Of a stretch of 6,081 nt of DNA, positions 1-4,868 are shown piece after piece; positions within the stretch are counted from its first letter, which is position 1, and each line of letters opens with the position of its first letter. The stretch is from Burkholderiales bacterium. GTDB taxonomy: Bacteria; Pseudomonadota; Gammaproteobacteria; Burkholderiales; Thiobacillaceae. The translations under genes were made by a program, and so were the position numbers. Under the pieces are notes generated by a model. That model worked only from the letters and a program-made list of their open reading frames with translations. It did no database searches and was not told the origin of the DNA. The DNA is taken from NCBI GenBank assembly GCA_005793645.1, contig SXRG01000056.1, positions 1 through 6,081 on the forward strand. Reading direction: 5' to 3'.

Positions 1-502
1 AGGCACCGAAGAACCAGTTGGCCACATAGATGTGCTGGGTCTTGCGGATCATGATGGTGCCGAGGTAGAGCACGGCATACGCGACCCAGACTACCGTGAT
101 CAACAGGTCGATCGGCCATTCCAGTTCGGCGTATTCCTTGCCGGATGTGAGGCCCATCGGTAGCGAAATGGCCGCGAGAAGGATGACCAGTTGCCAACCC
201 CAGAACACAAAGGCGGCCAGACCATCGGATAGCAAGCGGGTCTGGCAAGTGCGCTGAACCACATAAAGAGAAGCCGCGAAGAGGCCGCAACCACCAAAGG
301 CGAAGATCACTGCATTGGTGTGTAACGGACGCAGACGCCCATAAGAAAGGTAAGGTGCCAGAGGGCCCAAAGCCTCGGTAAATGTCGGCCAAATCAGTTG
401 CGCTGCAATCAAGACGCCTACGAGCATACCAACGATGCCCCAAACGACCGTCATGATGGCGAACTGTCGGACTACCTTATAGTTGTAGGTGGTCGCTTCC
501 AT
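1..502 (-). CDS. ccoN: Cytochrome cbb3 oxidase subunit I, CcoN (N-terminal 167 codons; 3' end outside window)
   Basis: This is the start of the catalytic, heme- and copper-binding subunit of the high-affinity cbb3 terminal oxidase, an inner-membrane proton-pumping enzyme that reduces oxygen to water. The visible part begins METTYNYK-like (MEATTYNYKVVRQFAI) and has hydrophobic segments at about residues 12-38, 60-82, 95-115 and 130-150. The motif RLRPLHTNAVIFAFGG places H61 where CcoN proteins carry the first low-spin heme b ligand, and EYAELEWPID (residues 123-132) is a CcoN signature. The ATG at 502 follows a strong GAGGAG site and gives the usual N-terminus. Only about a third of the expected roughly 475 residues lies in the window; ccoO and the rest of the operon should lie to the left. 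No defect is seen. Identity is from family motifs read by eye. Confidence 0.96.
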   Translation of the reverse strand, partial: MEATTYNYKVVRQFAIMTVVWGIVGMLVGVLIAAQLIWPTFTEALGPLAPYLSYGRLRPLHTNAVIFAFGGCGLFAASLYVVQRTCQTRLLSDGLAAFVFWGWQLVILLAAISLPMGLTSGKEYAELEWPIDLLITVVWVAYAVLYLGTIMIRKTQHIYVANWFFGA

Positions 503-508
503 CGCGTA

Positions 509-514
509 CTCCTC
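509..514 (-). promoter_or_regulatory. Ribosome binding site of ccoN
   Basis: GAGGAG on the minus strand ends 6 bases before the ATG at 502. This is a strong Shine-Dalgarno match, unlike the weak or absent sites of ccoS, fnr and aat, and it fixes the ccoN start. Confidence 0.85.
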
Positions 515-555
515 ATCATAAAAGCAATAAAAATATCTACTCGCGTGCGGTTTTG

Positions 556-585
556 ATCGTACACATGGCAAATAGGCCATGTCAA
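556..585 (-). promoter_or_regulatory. Candidate sigma70-type promoter P2 of ccoN
   Basis: On the minus strand a perfect -35 hexamer TTGACA (580-585) is followed after 18 bases by TACGAT (556-561, 4 of 6 matches to TATAAT). The predicted transcript start is near 549, giving a leader of about 47 bases with the GAGGAG site. The spacer is almost filled by an inverted repeat (563-582), so this promoter may be under direct control of a dyad-binding regulator. It is a prediction from hexamers only. Confidence 0.5.
563..582. repeat. 7-bp-arm perfect inverted repeat in the ccoN promoter spacer
   Basis: The arms ACATGGC (563-569) and GCCATGT (576-582) are perfect reverse complements around a 6-base centre. 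The repeat overlaps the end of the P2 -35 hexamer and occupies most of the P2 spacer. It could be an operator for a repressor or a spacer-binding activator. If transcription starts further upstream at P1, it would instead be a hairpin in the ccoN leader. It does not fit the FNR half-site TTGAT. The binding protein is unknown. Confidence 0.6.
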
Positions 586-629
586 ACCACTAACACTCAC
601 GCCCCAGTGCGTCACTTCGACGCATAGGT

Positions 630-672
630 ATTTTGATCGGAATGCGCCACAAAAACCCTGATCCAGATCAGG
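630..672 (-). promoter_or_regulatory. Candidate FNR-type activated promoter P1 of ccoN
   Basis: The minus strand carries the dyad CTGAT-CTGG-ATCAG (658-671), which matches the FNR/Anr box TTGAT-N4-ATCAA at 4 of 5 bases in each half. A possible -10 hexamer CAAAAT lies at 630-635 (4 of 6 matches), predicting a start at 623. The dyad centre at 664.5 is then exactly -41.5, the standard class II FNR activation geometry. A second overlapping box, TTGAT-CCTG-ATCTG (664-677), has one perfect half. No good -35 is present, as expected of an activator-dependent promoter. Such control fits ccoN operons in general. The geometry is seen directly; activity is inferred. Confidence 0.6.
651..672 (-). terminator. 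Possible weak intrinsic terminator after fnr, overlapping the FNR box
   Basis: Read on the minus strand, CCTGAT-CTGG-ATCAGG forms a 6-bp stem with a 4-base loop, followed by G and five T. It sits about 65 bases beyond the fnr stop. The stem is short and half AT, so termination would be weak. The same bases form the FNR-type dyad of the ccoN promoter, which may be the real reason for the symmetry. Confidence 0.35.
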
Positions 673-736
673 ATCAATGCATTTAATATCTGTCTGTCCT
701 GTTTGTGTGCCGCGAGGCTGTCGCCGGACAGGTTTG

Positions 737-1477
737 CTAGAGCTGGGCGAGATGGGCGAGCCGGTCGCTATCAAGAATGTGAATGAGGCGGCGTTGATTG
801 TCGATCAGACCGTCGTCCTGAAAACGGGTCAGGATTCGACAGACAGTTTCTTCTACGATTCCGAGATAGGTGCCGATGTCGTTGCGCGACATGCTGAGGT
901 TGAACTCTCGACTGGAGTAGCCGCATCGGGCAAAGCGTCTGGAAAGGGTGATCAGGAAGGTAGCCAGGCGTTCCTCGGCCGTCTTCTTGCCCAGTAGCAG
1001 ACTGAGGCCTTGTAGGCGTTGAACTTCCTGGCTTAGGAGATGGGTTAATTGCACCTGCAGGGCGGGGAGGTCCTTGGTGAGTTGATGCAGGTGATCAATG
1101 GGGATTTCGCACAGGCTGGTGTTTTCCAGTGCCCGTGCCTCGGTGCTAGAGTGGCCGCTATGGAGGTCGGCCAGACCCAAGGGGTCCCCGGCGATGTGAA
1201 ATCCAGTGATCTGGCTACGGCCATCGACTGTCGAGAGGTAGGTCTTGATGGATCCATACCGAATCGCATAGATGGCGTTCAGAGGTTCACCGACACGGTA
1301 CAACAGATCGCCTCGTTTGACCTGGCGGCGGTTCTTGGCGATGCGCTCAAGGAGGCGCGGATCGGCCTCGGTGGAATCCAACGGAGTACCTAGGCGATAG
1401 ATGCCACAATTGTGACAGGCGATGGCATCGCCGCACACCTCAGAAACGACCTTTAGATGTCCTCGTTGGGTACTCAT
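737..1477 (-). CDS. fnr: FNR/Anr-family Crp-type transcriptional regulator with altered key residues
   Basis: This 246-residue protein is a cytoplasmic regulator of the FNR subfamily, which normally uses an oxygen-labile [4Fe-4S] cluster to activate or repress genes at TTGAT-N4-ATCAA sites. It has an N-terminal cysteine region (C15, C21, C24), a cyclic-nucleotide-type beta-roll with QITGFH (89-94) and C123 (matching E. coli C122), a dimer helix (about 139-165), the AEERLATF motif (167-174) and a C-terminal helix-turn-helix with E210, C213 and R214 in the recognition helix. Three departures from E. coli FNR stand out: G30 at the C29 ligand position, L155 at D154 and C213 at S212. The ATG lies two bases after the ccoS stop with no clear Shine-Dalgarno site, suggesting translational coupling. 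Family assignment is firm; oxygen sensing by the usual cluster is doubtful. A non-FNR Crp relative is unlikely given the motif matches. Confidence 0.93.
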   Translation of the reverse strand: MSTQRGHLKVVSEVCGDAIACHNCGIYRLGTPLDSTEADPRLLERIAKNRRQVKRGDLLYRVGEPLNAIYAIRYGSIKTYLSTVDGRSQITGFHIAGDPLGLADLHSGHSSTEARALENTSLCEIPIDHLHQLTKDLPALQVQLTHLLSQEVQRLQGLSLLLGKKTAEERLATFLITLSRRFARCGYSSREFNLSMSRNDIGTYLGIVEETVCRILTRFQDDGLIDNQRRLIHILDSDRLAHLAQL

Positions 1478-1479
1478 GG

Positions 1480-1632
1480 TTATTGCGGAGGTTCGTCGTT
1501 GTCCATCAGGATTCGGTGGGCCGGGCCTTCCATATCTTCAAACTGGCCCGTCTTGACCGCCCACAAAAAGACCGCAGCGATGATCGCGACGATGGCGATG
1601 CTAATCGGGATCAGAAGATAAAGGATATCCAT
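1480..1632 (-). CDS. ccoS: cbb3-type cytochrome oxidase maturation protein CcoS
   Basis: This 50-residue single-span inner-membrane protein belongs to the CcoS family, needed to assemble redox-active cofactors into cbb3 oxidase. It starts MDILYLLIPISIAIVAIIAA, a hydrophobic helix at about residues 3-25 ending at FLWAVKTGQF, and then carries the CcoS signature FEDMEGPAHRIL (31-42) and an acidic tail. Its length is typical of the family. The frame is closed by an in-frame TAG just upstream of the ATG, so the start is fixed. The gene follows ccoI by 30 bases and precedes fnr by 2, so ccoI-ccoS-fnr reads as one transcription unit. No convincing ribosome binding site is seen, and a promoter-like sequence ends just before the ATG, so the gene may also be read from a nearly leaderless transcript. 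Confidence 0.93.
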   Translation of the reverse strand: MDILYLLIPISIAIVAIIAAVFLWAVKTGQFEDMEGPAHRILMDNDEPPQ

Positions 1633-1638
1633 ATCGGC

Positions 1639-1666
1639 ATTCTACCGTTAAATTGATAATTGTCAT
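1639..1666 (-). promoter_or_regulatory. Candidate internal promoter before ccoS-fnr with an embedded FNR-like box
   Basis: On the minus strand ATGACA (1661-1666, 5 of 6 matches to TTGACA) and TAGAAT (1639-1644, 5 of 6 matches to TATAAT) are 16 bases apart. Transcription would start at or within a few bases of the ccoS ATG (1632). Between and overlapping the hexamers lies ATGAC-AATT-ATCAA (1653-1666), 8 of 10 matches to the FNR box. A protein bound there would cover the core promoter, so repression is more likely than activation. The -35 overlaps the ccoI stop codon. Confidence 0.45.
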
Positions 1667-4113
1667 GAATTTGTCGTGTGATGACCCTGTGCAGAGGGAG
1701 GGGACAGGCGTAACGCGTTGAGGACTACCAGCAGGGAAGAGGCGGACATCCCGATCCCAGCCATCCACGGCGTGATGAGCCCCATGGCCGCCGCTGGGAT
1801 GGCGAGGGTGTTATAGAGTACCGACCAGGTCAGGTTTTGACGAATGACGCGTTGGGTCTTGCGGGCGATGCGCACGCCATCGGCGAGGCGCAACAGTTCC
1901 GATGACAAGAGGATCATGTCAGCGGCGGCTTGAGCGGCCTCGGCCCCTTGATCGACGGCAATTGAGACCTGCGCCTGGGCCAGGACTGGCGCATCGTTGA
2001 CCCCATCACCTGTCATGGCCACGATGGCTCCTGTGGCTTGTAGTGTACGCACGGCCTCAAGTTTGTCCTGGGGGTGCATGCCGCCGCGCGCATCGGCGAT
2101 GCCGAGCTGACGGGCGAGGGCGGTCACATTCTCGGGCCGATCACCCGAATACAGATGTAGCCGTACGCCCAGCCCTTTGAGCTGGGAGACCAATTCAGCG
2201 CATTGCGGGCGCAGGCCATCCCCGAGACCGAACCAGGCAAGGACCCCATCGCTATTGGAGAGTGCGATCAGGGTTAGGCCCTCAGGTAGCGTGAAGGCCT
2301 CGCCAGGTGCCGCGAACTCGGGTGCACCCAGGCGATAGCGCTGCCCATCGATCTCGCCTTCGACGCCGAGTCCGGGGTGGTAGGCCAGGTGTTGTGCGTG
2401 CAGTGGGTCACCAGCCTCGTCGGCCGCCTCACGCAGAGCCGCGGCGATGGGATGTGTGGCGCCCTGCTCGAGGGCGGCCGCTAGTCGCAGAGCGTGGTTT
2501 AGATCGCCATGCACGATGCGGCTTTCGCGCAGGCGGAAGAGGCCATCGGTCAGGGTGCCGGTTTTGTCGAACACAAAATCCGTGGCACGGGCCAGGACCT
2601 CAAGGGCGTGGCCGCGGGTGGCGAGTAGGCCGATGCGGGTCAGGTGACCGAGGGCCGCGGTGAGGCTGACCGGTGTGGCGAGTCCGAGGGCGCAGGGACA
2701 GGAAACGACCAGCACGGAAACGGTGATCCAGAAGGCGCGCGCCGGATCGACCACGGCCCAGTAAGTGGCGATGCTGGCGGCGAGGACAAGGAGGGCGAGG
2801 ACGAAACGGCTGGCGATGCGATCGGCGGTCTGGGCCAGTTGCGGTTTTTCGGCTAGGGCGCGGTCGAGCAGGCGCACGATACTGGACACCACGGTGTCCT
2901 GACCGGTGCGTTCGATGCGGCAGATTAACGGGCTGCCGAGGTTGTGGCTGCCGCCGATCACTTCACTGCCTGGGTGCTTGGGGATGGGGCGTGATTCACC
3001 GGTCAGCAGGGACTCGTCAACACTCGAGTGGCCTTCGACAATGCACCCGTCGGACGGGAAGGCGGCGCCGGTGGCGACCAGTACGAAATCACCGGGTGAC
3101 AGGCGTACCGCGCCAATGGCCTCTTCGTTGCGCGACACTGGGTAATCGGGCAGACGCACGGCCGCTGCCGGGATCAGCTTGACCAGGGTCTCGGCGGCCT
3201 CGGCCGAGCGTTTGCGTGCGTTCATCTCCAGGAATCGACCCGTGAGAAGGAAGAATACAAACATCACCACGGAGTCGTAATAGACATCCTGGGAGCCGAT
3301 GAAACTACCGTAAACGCTGGCAGCGAATGCCGCCCCGATTCCCAGCGCGACCGGTACATCCATGCCTACGCGGCGCAGGCTGAGGTCGCGCCAGGCACCC
3401 TGGAAGAACGGCCAGGCCGAGTAGAACACCACGGGCAGGGTCAGCAGCAGGCTGGCAAAACGCATCAGCGCCTCGATGTCACGCGGCATGCTGCCGTCGT
3501 CACCGGCAATATAGGTGGGCAGGGCGTACATCATGACCTGCATCATTCCCAATCCGGCGATGGCGAGACGGCGGATGGCGGCGTTGCGCTCCTTGCGGAA
3601 CAGTTCTTCCTGACGACCGGTGTCGAATGGATAGGCGTGGTAGCCGATATCGCGGATGGATTCAAGGAGTTGCGAGAGCTTGATGCGGTCGTTATCCCAG
3701 CGTACCCGGGCGCGACGGGTGGAAAAATTGATGTCGGCCGAGATTACGCCGGGCAACTGGCGCAGGTGGCGTTCATTCAGCCACACACAGGCCGCACAGA
3801 CGATGCCTTCCAGGATGAGGCTGGCGTCTTTGAGGGCCCCTTCCTGTTTGACGAAGCCTTCTTGAACCTCGGGCAGGTCGTAGAGGGCGAGGGCCTTGAG
3901 TTCGTCCAGCACGGATTCCGGAGTTTTTGGCAGATCGGTACGCAGGCGGTAGTAGTCGGCGTTGCCTGAATCGATAATGGTCTGGGCGACGGCCTGACAG
4001 CCGCGGCAGCACGCTGCCTGGGTTCTATCCGTGGTCAGGATGGGGTAGTCGGAGCCTTTGGGTATGGGTTCCCCACAGTGATAACAGGGGCTGTCAGCAG
4101 CGGTTTCAGTCAT
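1663..4113 (-). CDS. ccoI: Copper-translocating P1B-type ATPase CcoI, cbb3 oxidase biogenesis
   Basis: This 816-residue inner-membrane ATPase exports Cu(I) to supply the CuB centre of cbb3 oxidase. In order it has a cysteine-rich N-terminal metal-binding domain (CYHCG at 10-14, CCRGCQ at 35-40), a heavy-metal-associated domain with CAAC at 106-109, four membrane spans between about 182 and 295, the actuator loop TGES (371-374), a span pair ending in the CPC motif (472-474), the phosphorylation motif DKTGT with D516, HP (554-555), GDGVND (702-707), and two final spans with YN (767-768) and MSASS (789-793). All catalytic motifs are intact and the length is normal for CcoI. The ATG at 4113 is preferred over an upstream in-frame start at 4155 because an AAGGAG site precedes it and the family N-terminus begins near CYHCG. 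It is the first gene of ccoI-ccoS-fnr. No ccoG or ccoH is adjacent. Confidence 0.96.
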   Translation of the reverse strand: MTETAADSPCYHCGEPIPKGSDYPILTTDRTQAACCRGCQAVAQTIIDSGNADYYRLRTDLPKTPESVLDELKALALYDLPEVQEGFVKQEGALKDASLILEGIVCAACVWLNERHLRQLPGVISADINFSTRRARVRWDNDRIKLSQLLESIRDIGYHAYPFDTGRQEELFRKERNAAIRRLAIAGLGMMQVMMYALPTYIAGDDGSMPRDIEALMRFASLLLTLPVVFYSAWPFFQGAWRDLSLRRVGMDVPVALGIGAAFAASVYGSFIGSQDVYYDSVVMFVFFLLTGRFLEMNARKRSAEAAETLVKLIPAAAVRLPDYPVSRNEEAIGAVRLSPGDFVLVATGAAFPSDGCIVEGHSSVDESLLTGESRPIPKHPGSEVIGGSHNLGSPLICRIERTGQDTVVSSIVRLLDRALAEKPQLAQTADRIASRFVLALLVLAASIATYWAVVDPARAFWITVSVLVVSCPCALGLATPVSLTAALGHLTRIGLLATRGHALEVLARATDFVFDKTGTLTDGLFRLRESRIVHGDLNHALRLAAALEQGATHPIAAALREAADEAGDPLHAQHLAYHPGLGVEGEIDGQRYRLGAPEFAAPGEAFTLPEGLTLIALSNSDGVLAWFGLGDGLRPQCAELVSQLKGLGVRLHLYSGDRPENVTALARQLGIADARGGMHPQDKLEAVRTLQATGAIVAMTGDGVNDAPVLAQAQVSIAVDQGAEAAQAAADMILLSSELLRLADGVRIARKTQRVIRQNLTWSVLYNTLAIPAAAMGLITPWMAGIGMSASSLLVVLNALRLSPPSAQGHHTTNS

Positions 4114-4117
4114 GCGT

Positions 4118-4123
4118 CTCCTT
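4118..4123 (-). promoter_or_regulatory. Ribosome binding site of ccoI
   Basis: AAGGAG on the minus strand ends 4 bases before the ATG at 4113. It decides the start in favour of an 816-residue protein over a version with 14 extra N-terminal residues, whose start at 4155 would lie inside the predicted promoter. Confidence 0.8.
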
Positions 4124-4135
4124 GTGAACAGCGTA

Positions 4136-4165
4136 ATTCTATCAGGTGGATACAATCTGTCTCAT
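4136..4165 (-). promoter_or_regulatory. Candidate promoter of ccoI-ccoS-fnr
   Basis: On the minus strand an extended -10 TGA-TAGAAT (hexamer 4136-4141, 5 of 6 matches) lies 18 bases after ATGAGA (4160-4165, 4 of 6 matches to TTGACA). The predicted start near 4129 leaves a short leader containing the AAGGAG site. No FNR-type dyad is seen at the expected upstream position, so this promoter may be less oxygen-dependent than that of ccoN. Confidence 0.45.
4151..4156 (+). promoter_or_regulatory. Candidate -10 element of aat
   Basis: TACAAT (5 of 6 matches to TATAAT) ends 7 bases before the ATG at 4164, with no clear -35 upstream. A transcript started from it would begin at or next to the ATG and be almost leaderless. 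The element lies between the -35 and -10 hexamers of the divergent ccoI promoter, so the two promoters would compete. Confidence 0.4.
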
Positions 4166-4868
4166 GATCCCCTGGCTTGATTTGGATACCCCGTTTCCAC
4201 CCGTAGCGTGCGCCCTTGATGACCCGGATGGCCTGCTTGCTGCGGGTGCGGATCTATCCGTGGGGCGTCTCCTGACGGCGTATCGGTTGGGTATCTTTCC
4301 CTGGTTTTCGCCAGGACAGCCTATTTTGTGGTGGTCACCTAACCCGCGTATGGTCTTGCCGACAGGGGGTTTCAAGCGCCACCGTTCCCTGCGGCAACGG
4401 TTACGCAAGGCCGGGTTTGATTTCCGCCTCGATACAGCTTTTGCCGAAGTCGTGCGTCACTGTGCCTTACCGCGTGCGGGCATTTCGGGGACCTGGATTG
4501 TCCCTGAAATGCAACAGGCCTATCAGCGGCTTCATGCGGCGGGTCATGCCCATTCGGCCGAGATCTGGATCGATGGGAAACTTGCTGGCGGTTTGTATGG
4601 GGTCGCTATTGGGCGCATGTTCTATGGCGAATCCATGTTCAGCCATGCCACCGACGCCTCGAAAATGGCCCTGGCGCTGTTGTGTGTCGGACTTCAACGC
4701 CAGGGCTGTGAATGGATCGACTGTCAGATGCAAACGCCGCATTTGGCGTCGTTGGGCGCGCACCCCATGGCACGCCACGATTTTCTGCGCGAGGTGGAGC
4801 GTGGCGTGGCGCAACCGGCGATGGACTGGACATGGGCGTCTGAGGCGGTCGGTGATGTCCTTCGTTGA
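4164..4868 (+). CDS. aat: Leucyl/phenylalanyl-tRNA--protein transferase Aat
   Basis: This 234-residue cytoplasmic enzyme transfers Leu or Phe from charged tRNA to the N-terminal Arg or Lys of proteins, creating signals for ClpS/ClpAP degradation. It shows the family blocks NGLLAAG-like PDGLLAAGAD (21-30), FPWFSPGQPILWWSPNPR (45-62), GTWI (109-112), GHAHSAEIW (127-135), GGLYGVAIG (142-150), YGESMF (154-159) and IDCQMQTPHLASLGA (185-199). The catalytic residues of E. coli Aat, E156, D186 and Q188, fall at the same numbers here. The ATG at 4164 gives the common MIPWL-type start; an in-frame GTG at 4146 would add six residues and lacks a ribosome site. A GGTGGA at 4145-4150 is too far away to be a normal site. 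The gene overlaps bpt by 14 bases. No defect is seen. Confidence 0.96.
   Translation: MIPWLDLDTPFPPVACALDDPDGLLAAGADLSVGRLLTAYRLGIFPWFSPGQPILWWSPNPRMVLPTGGFKRHRSLRQRLRKAGFDFRLDTAFAEVVRHCALPRAGISGTWIVPEMQQAYQRLHAAGHAHSAEIWIDGKLAGGLYGVAIGRMFYGESMFSHATDASKMALALLCVGLQRQGCEWIDCQMQTPHLASLGAHPMARHDFLREVERGVAQPAMDWTWASEAVGDVLR
4842..4845 (+). promoter_or_regulatory. Ribosome binding site of bpt inside aat
   Basis: GAGG ends 9 bases before the ATG at 4855 and lies within the last codons of aat. It supports the overlapping bpt start and translational coupling of the pair. Confidence 0.5.

Noticed and set aside
562..582. Sigma54 (-24/-12) promoter in the ccoN upstream gap
   Set aside because: GG and GC elements occur in the inverted repeat but their spacing is 7 bases, not the required 10.
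718..731. CTGTC-GCCG-GACAG hairpin just after fnr as a terminator
   Set aside because: The stem is only 5 bp and no T-run follows on the minus strand.
472..774. Minus-strand open frame of 100 codons across the ccoN upstream gap
   Set aside because: It runs through the end of fnr, the promoter region and the ccoN start in another frame, and has no ribosome site or recognisable composition.
677..997. Plus-strand open frame of 106 codons opposite fnr
   Set aside because: It is antisense to the fully supported fnr gene, has no recognisable domain and no ribosome binding site.
1049..1393. Plus-strand open frame of 114 codons opposite fnr
   Set aside because: It is a shadow of the fnr coding sequence with no family features.
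3637..3969. Plus-strand open frame of 110 codons opposite ccoI
   Set aside because: It is one of several antisense frames within ccoI caused by codon bias; none has independent support.
4114..4155. Longer ccoI start adding 14 residues
   Set aside because: The added stretch covers the predicted promoter and the AAGGAG site, and the family N-terminus starts near CYHCG.
4417..4854. N-terminal extension of the bpt frame through aat
   Set aside because: The frame is open only because it shadows aat; similarity to Bpt begins at the ATG at 4855, which has a GAGG site.
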